Source of the DNA: CAWCTB01 sp963798275
GTDB lineage: Bacteria > Acidobacteriota > Terriglobia > Terriglobales > Acidobacteriaceae
NCBI GenBank assembly: GCA_963798275.1
Contig: CAWCTB010000001.1
Span: 1 to 64,000, forward strand
DNA: 64,000 nt
Direction of reading: 5' to 3'
Shown here: positions 21,745 through 30,991 of the stretch, piece after piece
Numbering within the stretch: the stretch's first letter is position 1
How the letters are laid out: every line of letters starts with the position of its first letter
Notes under the pieces: model-generated
Database searches by the model: none
Seen by the model: the letters and a program-made list of their open reading frames with translations, nothing else
What the model was told of the DNA's origin: nothing
Made by a program: the position numbers and the translations under genes

Positions 21745-23385
21745 ATGAAACTGCGGAGGGCCTCTACCCCCATTCTGGTCTGGGCATTGCTGTGCTCCTT
21801 GCTGGCATCCGGGCAGTCGCCGCAGGCCGGTGTTGGCGGAGCCGGAGCTGCAGAACAAAAGCCGGCAGTAGGGGGCGCACCGCACTATCCGGATGACGGC
21901 TACCTCGCCCACGACCGCTATACCAATGCATTCTTCGGGTTCTGGTTCCAATTGCCCGATGAGGCCTACTTGAAGCCGATTCCCCTGCCAGCCGCACCCG
22001 AAGGGCGTATCGACCTGCTGGAGTTGCTGGGGCCGGCGCCGCAGCGCCCACAAATCTCAATATCGGCGTACCCGCCCGGCGAAAAACGGCCGGATGCCAA
22101 GGCCGCCCTGCGCAATCTGCTTGACCAGGAGTTGGCGATTGGCGTCGAGGAGTTGCACGCGCTTTCCAAGACCAACATCGCAGGTCACCAGTTTTTCTAT
22201 TACGAAACCCGGCGTGGGATTGACCAGCATGCGATTTATGCAACCGAGTTGGACGGCTATATCGTGCGAGTGATTCTGGCAGCGCACGATGCGAAGGTGG
22301 AGCAGCAACTGATCAAGGCGTTCACCAACATCAAGTTTGTTCCGCCTGCTTCGGCAGAACAATACGCCGGGGTGGGAGCTGTCAAGTACGAGGGGCCTTC
22401 CATTCCCTATCGCCGTCTGCAGGAGCTGAAGTCGGATCCTCCGGCGATGAAGATCGACCCCGGCAGGGTGGCGGGAAACGTCTACGAGAATGGCCAGCTT
22501 GGATTCGCCTACGAGCTGCCCAAGGGATGGAAGGTTGGGCACGAAGGCGCGGTGCAGCCTGCGGTCGAACAATGGCGGAAGCGAGTGGCGCCCAGCACAG
22601 ACATCGGGCCAGGCGAGCGCACGCTGCAGCAGGCCTGCGAACGTGTGCTGTTTTCAGCGTGGAAGACCGAGCCCGATCCGGGCGGAGACGTGCTGTACGA
22701 GGACTTCGGCGAAGTGACTGTGTCGGCAATGGCTCTGTCCTGCTTTCCCAACGTTGAGTTTCCCAGCGACCTTAGCGAAAGCAATCCGATTCGAAACTTT
22801 CTTTTGTCCTACGGGCTCAGCCACCCCATCATGCGCGACATGCGGGGGGCGACCGCCCTGGCAACCGAAGGTCGAACGTTTGTGGTGGCGCAGGGAGTCG
22901 TCGCCTATCAGGCGGCGGGGGAAGCGCTCTCCCGGCGGGTCTCCATCGCGATGGCCCTCACCCGGCAGCGGGGCTATCTGCTGAGCTTCTTCTATGCGGC
23001 TCCGCACGATTCGGATCTTCGTGAACTGATGAATGCCAAGGCGTTGTTCGATCCCGAGCCGACGGCCAACCCCGCGAAAACAACCGTGGCAGAGAAGACC
23101 CCGCCGCCGAAGAGTAGCCCACAGCCCGGCGCAGCAGTCGGTTCCGGGACGTCCACGGCGCAGATACCTGCAGCCGGCGCTAAGCCGGGCGGCGGCCCAG
23201 CTTCCACCAGTTCGCCGGAGCCGGCACCGAGCGCTTCGGCTGGTTCTCAGCCGGCGGCGGACTTGGAACAAACTTCGCAGCCCGCTGCCGAGGCCGCGCC
23301 TTCACACCCAAGTTTGTTGCGGCCCGGGGAGACGATGCAGGACCAGCAGAGTCAGGGCAAACCACTGCCCAAGAGAAATCCGTAG
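21745..23385 (+). CDS. Secreted protein of unknown function with two similar domains and a Pro/Ala/Ser-rich tail
   Basis: The start was placed at ATG 21745 because a signal peptide begins there (MKLRRASTPILVWALLCSLLASG); the frame opens upstream at 21661. The 546-residue product has two segments starting alike (YTNAFFGFWFQLPDEAY and NGQLGFAYELPKGWKV), each followed by a 'KTNI.../AW' module of ~150 residues. That suggests an internal duplication of a beta-rich domain. The last ~100 residues (PKSSPQPGAAVGSGTSTAQ...) are low-complexity and probably disordered. No enzyme motif was recognised. It is divergent from the GT2 gene. Confidence 0.7.
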   Translation: MKLRRASTPILVWALLCSLLASGQSPQAGVGGAGAAEQKPAVGGAPHYPDDGYLAHDRYTNAFFGFWFQLPDEAYLKPIPLPAAPEGRIDLLELLGPAPQRPQISISAYPPGEKRPDAKAALRNLLDQELAIGVEELHALSKTNIAGHQFFYYETRRGIDQHAIYATELDGYIVRVILAAHDAKVEQQLIKAFTNIKFVPPASAEQYAGVGAVKYEGPSIPYRRLQELKSDPPAMKIDPGRVAGNVYENGQLGFAYELPKGWKVGHEGAVQPAVEQWRKRVAPSTDIGPGERTLQQACERVLFSAWKTEPDPGGDVLYEDFGEVTVSAMALSCFPNVEFPSDLSESNPIRNFLLSYGLSHPIMRDMRGATALATEGRTFVVAQGVVAYQAAGEALSRRVSIAMALTRQRGYLLSFFYAAPHDSDLRELMNAKALFDPEPTANPAKTTVAEKTPPPKSSPQPGAAVGSGTSTAQIPAAGAKPGGGPASTSSPEPAPSASAGSQPAADLEQTSQPAAEAAPSHPSLLRPGETMQDQQSQGKPLPKRNP

Positions 23386-23622
23386 AGTAGTTCCATAATT
23401 GCTGTGTCTCTGAATTGTATTTGGTAGAGCGGCGTTTCAGCGCCGCGTCCAGATGTTCCCAAATCGCGTCCGTGCGCGTCAGCCCGTGTCTACGGGCTGA
23501 CGCCACGGAACAAAGTAGCGAGCGCGCAACGCTGGCCTGAAGGCCTGCTCTACCCAAAACACCCAAACTCTGGATCTGCTCTAGTAATTTCGAATCCGTG
23601 CCCCTCGCCTGAATGGCGCGGC
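23386..23622. repeat. Composite palindromic (BIME-like) element
   Basis: Between 23423 and 23555 lie three hairpins bounded by the 8-bp inverted ends GGTAGAGC and GCTCTACC. They are GCGGCGTTTCAGCGCCGC, a 12-bp perfect stem (GCGTCAGCCCGT / ACGGGCTGACGC) with a GTCT loop, and GGCCTGAAGGCC. The region separates two convergent genes. No coding frame was found. Confidence 0.7.
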
Positions 23623-24084
23623 TTACTTGCCGACCAGCCTGCGAATCTGGGCGAGGTGATTGATGTCGTGTCCCGCTATCTGGCGCGCCAGATCGGCGAC
23701 GCTCATCCGTCCTCGCTCGACATGCATGCCGTGACGCTGCCATTGTTCGTCGCTGAGCCGATCGAACATCTGCAGGTTCGCCTCGCGCAGTAAGCGAAAG
23801 AGCTGAAGCGATTCTTGCGGGTCCCGTTTGGAGTACGCGCCCAAGTTCTCCCACAGGTCCTGGTCGAAACTCGACAGCGGAGTGCCGTCGTGCTCGATCA
23901 TTTGCCGGTAGCGCCAGGTGCTGCCGACCTCAGCTTCAGCAAGGTGAGCGAGGATCTCCGCCACGGACCATTTATTCGGGTCGGGGCGCTGGCGAAGTTT
24001 TTCTCCCGGAATGTCCTGGATCAGCGCGCCGAGCTGTTGCGCGGTCCCGCGCTGCACGGCGATTGGATCCTTACCATCCATCAA
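23623..24084 (-). CDS. DinB-family protein
   Basis: A 153-residue four-helix-bundle protein of the DinB/YfiT type. Helix starts such as KWSVAEILAHLAEAE (first metal His) and LARQIAGHDINHLAQIRRL (the HxxxH pair) supply the three-histidine metal site typical of the family. Family members include bacillithiol/mycothiol-dependent transferases and many with unknown roles. mqnC lies 64 bp upstream on the same strand, so they may be co-transcribed. Confidence 0.8.
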   Translation of the reverse strand: MMDGKDPIAVQRGTAQQLGALIQDIPGEKLRQRPDPNKWSVAEILAHLAEAEVGSTWRYRQMIEHDGTPLSSFDQDLWENLGAYSKRDPQESLQLFRLLREANLQMFDRLSDEQWQRHGMHVERGRMSVADLARQIAGHDINHLAQIRRLVGK

Positions 24085-24148
24085 GGCGAGAATGCGCGCT
24101 TTGTACTGTTCAGGAGTTTCCAGGGTAGCATCGAGCCTTCTGCTCAGT

Positions 24149-25195
24149 TTAGTTCAGGAAGAACTTCGTGTACAGCGTATCGCGTTGCGCCGGACGGAAA
24201 CCGGCGTCGCGGATGATGCGGCGGAGCTCTTCCTCGGTGGTGCAGTTGCGCACGCCGGCAGCGCGCACCACGTTCTCCTCGATCATCACGGAGCCGACGT
24301 CGTTGCCGCCGAAGCGCAGACCGGTCTGGCAGACTTTGAGCCCCTGCGTGACCCAACTGGATTGCACGTTCTCGAAGTTGGTGAGGAATAGACGCGCAAT
24401 CGCCAGGGTCTTGAGATATTCGACCGCAGTGGCCTCATCCCATCCCCGGCCGCCGAGTGCAGTGTTCTGCGGCTGAAAGGACCAGGGGATGAACGCGGTA
24501 AATCCGCCGGTCTCTTCCTGCAAGTCGTAAATCGCCTGGAAGTGGTTGACGCGGTGCTCGTAGTTTTCGCCCACACCGAACATCATGGTGGCGGTGGTGC
24601 GCATGCCGAGCTTGTGGGCGGTGCGGTGCACGTTCAGCCAATCGTTGGTAAGGCACTTCAGGCGGGCGATCTTGTAGCGCACTTCGTCGTCGAGAATTTC
24701 AGCGCCGCCTCCGGGGATGGAATCGAGTCCGGCATCGCGCAGCCGCTGGATGGTGTCTTCGATAGTGAGGCCGCTTACTTCGGCGATGCAGATGATCTCC
24801 GAGGCCGAGAAGCAATGCAGGTGTACCTGCGGAAAGCGCTGCTTCAGGCCGCTGAGCATGGCCTCGTACCACTCGATCTTCAGGTCGGGATGCAGTCCGC
24901 CCTGCAACAGCACGCCGGTGCCGCCCAGTTCCACGGTTTCCCTGACTTTGTCGTACACCGTGTCGAAGTCGAGTATGTAGCCCTCGGCGGCGAGCTTTCC
25001 CTTCAGCGGCCGGTAAAAAGCACAGAAGGTGCAGTACTCGGTGCAGAAGTTGGTGTAGTTGATGTTGCGGTCGATGATGTAGGTGACCACGCCATCGGGG
25101 TGCAGCCGGCGGCGCACCGCGTCGGCTTCCATGCCGATGCCGATCAGGTCATCGGAGCGAAACATCTCCAGCGCTTCCGCTTTTGTCAGGGACAT
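24149..25195 (-). CDS. mqnC: Cyclic dehypoxanthinyl futalosine synthase (radical SAM)
   Basis: A 348-residue radical SAM enzyme with the cluster motif CTEYCTFCAF (CxxxCxxC) after YIIDRNINYTNF. GGTGVLLQGGLHPDLKIEWYE, HCFSASEI, IPGGGAEILDDEVR and TATMMFGVGEN follow in the order typical of MqnC. The enzyme cyclises dehypoxanthine futalosine in menaquinone synthesis. It differs from its relative MqnE in the YRPLKGKLAAEGYILDF segment and its ~350-residue length. The paralogue mqnE and the hydrolase mqnB are not in the window. Confidence 0.9.
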   Translation of the reverse strand: MSLTKAEALEMFRSDDLIGIGMEADAVRRRLHPDGVVTYIIDRNINYTNFCTEYCTFCAFYRPLKGKLAAEGYILDFDTVYDKVRETVELGGTGVLLQGGLHPDLKIEWYEAMLSGLKQRFPQVHLHCFSASEIICIAEVSGLTIEDTIQRLRDAGLDSIPGGGAEILDDEVRYKIARLKCLTNDWLNVHRTAHKLGMRTTATMMFGVGENYEHRVNHFQAIYDLQEETGGFTAFIPWSFQPQNTALGGRGWDEATAVEYLKTLAIARLFLTNFENVQSSWVTQGLKVCQTGLRFGGNDVGSVMIEENVVRAAGVRNCTTEEELRRIIRDAGFRPAQRDTLYTKFFLN

Positions 25196-25456
25196 AAGAA
25201 AATCACAAGCCTTGGTGACATTTTACGGTGAATCTGCACAGCAGGGAAGCCACGTTGCTGCATCAAAGTAAAAGCAGAAAAGGCCCGGCCGCAATACATT
25301 GCGAAACAATGTCGGCGGACCTGCGTTTATACAACGCAGGAACCGCTGCCGGAACCCTATACAATGTAAGTTCAGCCTCCGCTTCGTCAGATCGTACCAC
25401 CGACGCTGGTTTCAAACGCAAGCCTAACCAGGTGAGCAGGTCAAAGGAACTTCCCT
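25196..25456. other. Divergent intergenic region, no gene seen
   Basis: This 261-bp region lies between mqnC and the DUF2844 gene. A sequence resembling 'ACAACGCAGGAACC...TATACAATG' near 25330-25370 might hold a -10 box, but no complete promoter was convincing. Confidence 0.35.
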
Positions 25457-25936
25457 ATGAAACTTCCCGATTCGATTGGATTCTCTCGCGCCGGAGCCGT
25501 GCGCGCTGTGTTGCTGCCGGTGCTTCTGGCGCTGGCGTTTCCCGCCTGGGCAGCGCTGGGCGACAACCAGATGTCGGTACAGAACGACCAGGTACATATG
25601 AAGGGCAGCCTGCGCAGCGTTGCCATGCAGCGCTACGTGATGCACGAGATCCAGTTACCCTCGGGCGGCGCGGTGCGTGAGTTCGCAACCGTGCAGGGAT
25701 CGGTGTTCGGAGTTGCCTGGAGCGGGCCATCGGTGCCCGATCTGCAACAGGTCCTGGGTTCGTACTTCGAACAGATGAAACAATCCGTGCAGAACCGGCG
25801 CGGACACGGTCCGCTGGTCATTGAGACTCCCGGGCTGGTTTTGCAGCAGTCAGGCCACATGCACAGTGGTTTCTACGGCAGCGCCTATGTGCCGGGAATG
25901 CTGCCGCAAGGCGTTGACACCAACGAGATCAAGTGA
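25457..25936 (+). CDS. DUF2844 family secreted protein
   Basis: A 159-residue protein with a signal peptide (AVLLPVLLALAFPAWAALG). The mature part MHEIQLPSGGAVREFATVQGSVFGVAWSGPSVPDLQQVLGSYF is the core of DUF2844. The gene overlaps the following DUF3443 gene by 4 nt (GTGA). DUF2844 and DUF3443 are known as adjacent genes in other bacteria, notably Burkholderia, and their joint role is not characterised. The pairing supports both assignments. Confidence 0.8.
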   Translation: MKLPDSIGFSRAGAVRAVLLPVLLALAFPAWAALGDNQMSVQNDQVHMKGSLRSVAMQRYVMHEIQLPSGGAVREFATVQGSVFGVAWSGPSVPDLQQVLGSYFEQMKQSVQNRRGHGPLVIETPGLVLQQSGHMHSGFYGSAYVPGMLPQGVDTNEIK

Positions 25937-27459
25937 AGGGGATGCAAGTGCGAACACTGGGAATGGTGGCGGTACTTTGCGGCGTGTTGGGCATGGTCGC
26001 CTGTGGCAGCAGCAGCGGCGGCAGTAGCGGAGGTGGTTCGACGATTACCTCCGTGTCGGTGAGTTGCTCCCCAACTACCCTTATGCCCGGGCAGACGAGC
26101 CAGTGCACCGCGACCGTGAGCGGCACCGGCAGTTTCAGTTCCTCCGTCACCTGGTCGGCGAGCGCGGGTTCGATTTCGAATGCCGGCCTCTTTACCGCCC
26201 CCACCACTAACGCGACCTTGCTGGTGACAGTGACCGCGACCTCGACTCAGGACACTTCCAAGTCGGGTGCGGCGACGGTCACGGTAAGCCCGGCGTCGCA
26301 GGTGTCGAACGTATTGCCGATCATCGTGGATGCTGGGCCATCCGGGCTCTCGTACGCCTATGTGAATGGGGCGTTTGCAACGGTGACGGTCTGCGTGCCC
26401 GGTACCAGCACCTGCCAGAGCATCGACCACGTTCTGGTGGACACGGGCTCGGAGGGACTGCGCCTGGTCGGTTCGGTGCTGACGTTGAACCTTCCGGTGC
26501 AGAAGGACTCGAGCGGCAACACGATCGGGGAGTGCACGCAGTTCGCCGACGGCTATTCCTGGGGCGCGGTGGCTGGCGCTGACGTTCAGATGGCGGGCGA
26601 AAAGGCGACCTCAGTGCCGATTCAGATCATCGGGACCAGTACGTTGCCTAATATCCCAAGCGCCTGCAGTAGTACCGGAACCGGCGAAAACGATGTGCAG
26701 ACGCTGGGAGCGAACGGAGTTCTGGGCGTAGGAGTTTTCGAGCAGGATTGTGGAGGGTATTGCGTTAACACCACGAGCAACGGTTTCTATTACACATGTC
26801 CCGGCAACACCAACTGCACCCAAACCACCGTCGCGCTCGCCAACCAGGTGCAGAACCCGGTGTGGCTGTTCCCGCAGGACAACAACGGCATACTGATCCA
26901 ATTGCCTTCGGTTCCGCTGGGCACAGGGTCGGTGAATCCCACTGGCTCGCTGATCTTCGGCATCGACACCCAATCGGACAACGCTCTCGGGAGCGCGAGC
27001 TTTTATACCACCACGCCGTCCGGCGACTATCAGTCGGTCACCTTAAACGGTCAGACGTATAACGACAGTTGCAGCTCCACGAACAGTCCGACTTGCTCCT
27101 ATATCGACAGTGGCTCGAACGCGTGGTTCATCCTCAATGCCGCGACCCTGGGCGTGACGCAGTGTTCGGGAACCAATTCGTCTTTCTACTGCCAAAATCC
27201 GACCAGCAACTTCCAGGCAACGGCCACCGGTGCCAATGCAATAAGCGGAACCGTTGGATTCAGCATCGGCGATGCGGATACGCTGTTCAACAACAATCAG
27301 TCGGCCACCGCCTTTGTTGAGTTGGGATCGCCGGGAAACACAGCCGCATCGGGTCCGACCTTCGACTTTGGCCTGCCGTTTTTCTATGGGAAGTCAGTGT
27401 TCGTGGTGATCGAAAATCACTCAACCTCGAAGGGGCAGGGACCAGCCTGGGCGTACTAA
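25933..27459 (+). CDS. DUF3443 family lipoprotein with N-terminal Ig-like domain
   Basis: 508 residues from the GTG overlapping the previous stop; ATG 25942 is an alternative. A lipobox (GMVACGSS) anchors the protein, followed by a Gly/Ser linker and a bacterial Ig-like domain (SVSCSPTTLMPGQTSQCTATV...). The rest is DUF3443: VDTGSEGLRLVGSVL, FADGYSWGAVAGADV, LGANGVLGVGVFEQDCG, NPVWLFPQDNNGILIQLP, GSLIFGIDTQSDNALG and a C-terminal GLPFFYGKSVFVVIE. The DTGS and YIDSGSNAWF motifs recall aspartic-protease-like folds (DTGS/DSGS), so a retropepsin/pepsin-like activity is conceivable. That is inference. Confidence 0.8.
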   Translation: MKGMQVRTLGMVAVLCGVLGMVACGSSSGGSSGGGSTITSVSVSCSPTTLMPGQTSQCTATVSGTGSFSSSVTWSASAGSISNAGLFTAPTTNATLLVTVTATSTQDTSKSGAATVTVSPASQVSNVLPIIVDAGPSGLSYAYVNGAFATVTVCVPGTSTCQSIDHVLVDTGSEGLRLVGSVLTLNLPVQKDSSGNTIGECTQFADGYSWGAVAGADVQMAGEKATSVPIQIIGTSTLPNIPSACSSTGTGENDVQTLGANGVLGVGVFEQDCGGYCVNTTSNGFYYTCPGNTNCTQTTVALANQVQNPVWLFPQDNNGILIQLPSVPLGTGSVNPTGSLIFGIDTQSDNALGSASFYTTTPSGDYQSVTLNGQTYNDSCSSTNSPTCSYIDSGSNAWFILNAATLGVTQCSGTNSSFYCQNPTSNFQATATGANAISGTVGFSIGDADTLFNNNQSATAFVELGSPGNTAASGPTFDFGLPFFYGKSVFVVIENHSTSKGQGPAWAY

Positions 27460-27496
27460 ACGCAGGCTAAGCGGACCTGCCGTCAAGCGGCTCGTT

Positions 27497-27991
27497 ATGG
27501 TGGGAGACAGCAGAGAGCGCGAACCCAGGGCATGCCGTCCCCGCATGGAGGGATACGGCGTTCCCCGCGGCCAGCAAGGCACGTTGCCGTGGGAGTGGGC
27601 ACGACAGCGCTTCAGCCGCTCTCACAATTACTGGTTCACGTCGGTGCGGCCCGACGGCTCGCCCCACACCATGCTGGTTTGGGGTGTGTGGCTGGAGGGC
27701 GCATGGTACTTCTCTACGGCAGCGACCAGCCGCAAATCGCGCAACCTCGCCGTCAATCCCAAGTGCGTCGTGTGCAACGAGGATGCGGTCGAGGCGGTAA
27801 TCCTGGAGGGCACCGCCCGTAGGCTGGCAGTGCCCGATATCCCGCCGAAGGCCTTCAGCGATTACAAAGAAAAATACGGATGGGACTTGGATCCGCAACG
27901 AGGACCGGTCTGGGAGGTACGGCCGCATACCGTGTTCGCTATGCCGGAGAAACAGTTTCCGCAAGCCGTCACCAAGTGGACTTTCGAGTGA
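27497..27991 (+). CDS. Pyridoxamine 5'-phosphate oxidase-like flavin-binding protein
   Basis: Up to 164 residues (ATG 27497; ATG 27545 also possible). The split-barrel features are NYWFTSVRPDGSPHTMLVWGVWLEGAWYFST, then SRKSRNLAVNPKCVV, and EAVILEGTARRL. These form the flavin- or F420-binding barrel of PNPOx-like proteins. The cofactor and substrate are not determinable. It is convergent with the VTT gene. Confidence 0.75.
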   Translation: MVGDSREREPRACRPRMEGYGVPRGQQGTLPWEWARQRFSRSHNYWFTSVRPDGSPHTMLVWGVWLEGAWYFSTAATSRKSRNLAVNPKCVVCNEDAVEAVILEGTARRLAVPDIPPKAFSDYKEKYGWDLDPQRGPVWEVRPHTVFAMPEKQFPQAVTKWTFE

Positions 27992-28013
27992 GCGGCGTTC
28001 GTCTCAGGTGATC

Positions 28014-28673
28014 TTACGTTCCCGTGGCCTTGGGTGCCGGAGCGCGCTCGTGGGTCGGCTGAGCGCTGTTCCGCTTGTGCCGCCGCCAGTAGTACAAAGC
28101 GGCCAGTCCCCCGATGACGCCTAACGCGATCAGGGCATACAGCAGCGGCCGGTAGTAGCGGGAAAGCCAGTGAAACATGGCGCGGCCGTAGATGGAGCCC
28201 AGATACGCCAGCGCCGTGTAGCGGATGGAGCGGCCCAGGGCAAGCGCGGCGAGGAACTTGAGTCGCGGGTAGTGCAATGCGCCCGGGGCCAGCAGGAAGG
28301 GAACAATCGGCACCGGCGGAGGACAAAGAGCTCCGACAGCAATTGAGGCAAATCCGTAGCGTTCAAAGATCCGGTAGACCTTCGCCGCCTGTTTCTTGGA
28401 AAGCCTCTTTTCCAGTGTCTCTTTGCCACCTTCGGCACCCAGACGATAGGTAAGATACCCGCCGACGAGGCTTCCGATGGTCGCCATGAGCGCGTAGTAC
28501 CACCAGGGCTCATGATGGGCAGCAGCGAGCAGAATCGTGCACACATCCATGCCGCCGGGCGTCGGAATGAAGGAATTGTCCACCAATCCCAGCAAGACGA
28601 GTCCGGGGCCTCCAAGGTGCAGGAAGATGTGCCGCAACGTTTTCTTGAAGGTAAAGACGGCGTAGAAGCGCAT
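28014..28673 (-). CDS. VTT/DedA-like membrane protein (YqaA type)
   Basis: 219 residues with several membrane segments. The re-entrant VTT features GGPGLVLLGLVDNSFIPTPGGMDV and IGSLVGGYLTYRLGAEGG, and the second-half PPPVPIVPFLLAPGALHYP with the conserved Gly-Arg, identify it. DedA/VTT proteins include recently recognised lipid-carrier translocases. Its specific role is unknown. The C-terminal tail (RRHKRNSAQPTHERAPAPKATGT) is charged and probably cytoplasmic. Confidence 0.75.
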   Translation of the reverse strand: MRFYAVFTFKKTLRHIFLHLGGPGLVLLGLVDNSFIPTPGGMDVCTILLAAAHHEPWWYYALMATIGSLVGGYLTYRLGAEGGKETLEKRLSKKQAAKVYRIFERYGFASIAVGALCPPPVPIVPFLLAPGALHYPRLKFLAALALGRSIRYTALAYLGSIYGRAMFHWLSRYYRPLLYALIALGVIGGLAALYYWRRHKRNSAQPTHERAPAPKATGT

Positions 28674-28770
28674 TGCTCTCCGTGATCGCGAGTCGGGACC
28701 TAAACGGGGCGATCAGCCGATTAGACGCAAGTCGAGGGTAGCAGCAAAAGAAACAGCCGGGAGTCGCTTC

Positions 28771-29623
28771 CTACTTGCGAGCGCTGCCAAACGCTACCGG
28801 GCCGAGAAAACGAAGGTCGGGTATTTCGTGAATGATACCGAGTTCCTGCGAATAACGAAGGAAAAGCTGCAGGCCCGCGTGGCTCTCGCGGTCGAGATGA
28901 TAATGGATGTTCCCGGTCAGGTACGTCCGGACTTCTTCCTCCGTGAGCCCCAGCTTCGGGGCCCATTCACGGGCCAGGATCGCAACGCTTTCCGGCTGAA
29001 TGCCATGATCGCGCGAGGCTTGAAAGATCGCCGAGAGTTTCATGCCGGGAGGCTGGCGCTGCAGGGCATCGAGGCGCACCGCCCAGAAGGCAAAGACAAA
29101 CGGCTTGCCGGTGCGCACATGCCATTCGTGGGCCAGGTCGTACAGATAGTACGGCGACTGGTGCAGCGAAACCTGCAACGCTGCGTCGCCGATCAGCAGC
29201 GCCGCGTCGTGGTCGCCGCAGCATCGCCTCCAGCTCGGGAGGATGCGGCGTGAACTGCCGCTGTCCGCCAAAGAACTTGCCGAAGAGCACCTGCGTGAGC
29301 GCTACCGAGGTGCGGGAGGAAGTGTCGGTTGCCACCGTCTCAATCTGCTCGATGGGCTTGCGGCTGATCAGCAGGATGGAGCGCACGTAATCGCGAGCGG
29401 CGATCGCGATGTTGGGCAGAATGACCAGCCCGGGAATTTCGGCATAGGTGATCGCCGGAATGATGCCGATGTCGGCTTGGTTCGCGGCCAGCGCTGCGGC
29501 GCAAAGGGAGGGCACGGTGTAGGCGATCTCGAAGTCACGTGCGGCTTCGCCGTGTTCGAAATCCCACATCAGCGGGGCTGTGTTGAGAAAGGATATGGCC
29601 GAGATACGCAGGCGGGGCATCAA
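28771..29623 (-). CDS. mqnA: Chorismate dehydratase, futalosine pathway (frame break)
   Basis: Joined at a break near 29215 (PELEAMLR, then DHDAALLIGD), the protein has 283 residues, the normal MqnA length. Diagnostic segments are RISAISFLNTAPLMWDFEHG, VPSLCAAALAANQADIGIIPAITYAEIPG, SRTSVALTQVLF, ALLIGDAAL and YDLAHEWHVRTGKPFVFAFWAVR. MqnA dehydrates chorismate to 3-enolpyruvylbenzoate, the first step toward aminofutalosine. With mqnC and mqnD it gives three pathway genes within 13 kb on the same strand but not contiguous. Confidence 0.9.
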
Positions 29624-29762
29624 AGATCGAGTCTAACAAACCCGCCGATTGGGGGCGATGCCGGATGTCCACGAGTCTGCCGCGCGCACTGTGACGCCGA
29701 TCATTGACGGTAACTAGCGCCGGAGTTACCCTTCGCTTTCAAATTCCTTTGCCGGAGTTCCC

Positions 29763-30932
29763 ATGGCAAATGCCGCAGTTGCTGCTTCGCAAACTGGCAC
29801 AGATCGCAACCTGAAATGGCTGGCTCTCGGAATGACGCCCGGGGTGGGTGCCGGACGTGGGCGCAAGCTCATCGAGTTCTTTGGTGGGGTAGATGCCTTG
29901 TTCGGGGCGTCACTGACCGAATTGGAAGCGGCTGGACTTCCGGCAGCAGCGGCGCAGAGCCTGGCGCTGGGAAAGTCACTGGAGCTGGCCGAGGAGGAGC
30001 TGCTTCGGTTGCAAAAGGCGGGCGCAACCCTGGTCGCGCTGGATGATCCGGCCTATCCCAAGCGGCTGCTGGAGATCTACGACCCGCCCTTGACGCTCTA
30101 TGTGAGGGGAAGCGTGGAAGCGATTGATCAGTTCGGCGTTGCTGTCATCGGCACCAGGCATCCTACGCCTTATGGGACGGGCATGGCGGAGCGGCTGGCC
30201 TGCGACCTGGCGGCGCGTGGCCTCATCGTATTCAGTGGGATGGCCCGCGGGGTGGATACCGCAGCGCACCGCGGAGCTCTCAACGCCCACGGCAAGACCG
30301 TGGCCGTCTGGGGTACCGGCATCGATGTGACGTATCCGAAGGAAAACCAGAAAATAGCCGACCAGATATTGGCCTCCGGCGGAGCCATCATCTCTGAGTT
30401 TCCCATGGGCACGTTTCCGGCGCCGCAGAACTTTCCCATTCGCAACCGAATTATCAGCGGACTGGCGATTGGCGTTTTGGTGATCGAAGCTGGCGAATAC
30501 AGCGGAACCCGGGTAACGGCGCGCTGTGCCCTGGAGCAGGGACGGGATGTTTATGCGGTGCCCGGAAACGTGACCAACAAGCTCTCCTGGGGTCCTAACA
30601 CGTTGATAAAACAAGGAGCTGCGCTGGTGGCATCGTGGGAAGACGTGTGGGAAGCGCTGCCTGCCGACGTCCGGCTGGCGTTGACCCCTCCGGAACCGCC
30701 TGCATCCGAGGAGCCATCCTCAGCATCATTGTTTGGCGCGCCGGAACTGAGCCCAAATGAGAATAGGATTCTCGGGGCATTGCGCGCGGACGAGTCGACG
30801 CAAATCGACCAGCTCATTGAAAAGTTGCAATCGCACCTCTCCTCGTCAGAGATCTTCACCGCCCTCTTCGAACTGGAGCTTGCCGGACGGATTCGGCAGT
30901 TGCCGGGGAAGAATTATGTGCGGGTGATGTAG
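29763..30932 (+). CDS. dprA: DNA-processing protein DprA
   Basis: A 389-residue protein with an N-terminal SAM-like domain (GMTPGVGAGRGRKLIEFFGG), the Rossmann-fold DprA core (AVIGTRHPTPYG, FSGMARGVDTAAHRGAL, AVWGTGIDVTYPKEN, SEFPMGTFPAPQNFPIRNRI, EAGEYSGT, AVPGNV), and a C-terminal winged-helix DML1-like domain (NENRILGALRADESTQIDQL...). DprA loads RecA onto incoming single-stranded DNA during natural transformation. It is followed by topA after a small gene; dprA-topA linkage is common in bacteria. Confidence 0.92.
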   Translation: MANAAVAASQTGTDRNLKWLALGMTPGVGAGRGRKLIEFFGGVDALFGASLTELEAAGLPAAAAQSLALGKSLELAEEELLRLQKAGATLVALDDPAYPKRLLEIYDPPLTLYVRGSVEAIDQFGVAVIGTRHPTPYGTGMAERLACDLAARGLIVFSGMARGVDTAAHRGALNAHGKTVAVWGTGIDVTYPKENQKIADQILASGGAIISEFPMGTFPAPQNFPIRNRIISGLAIGVLVIEAGEYSGTRVTARCALEQGRDVYAVPGNVTNKLSWGPNTLIKQGAALVASWEDVWEALPADVRLALTPPEPPASEEPSSASLFGAPELSPNENRILGALRADESTQIDQLIEKLQSHLSSSEIFTALFELELAGRIRQLPGKNYVRVM

Positions 30933-30991
30933 CTTTCAGCTAGTCGCTATTAGCCGTTCGCTATTCGCCTTTGGCTTGGGAGGCTGCGGCC

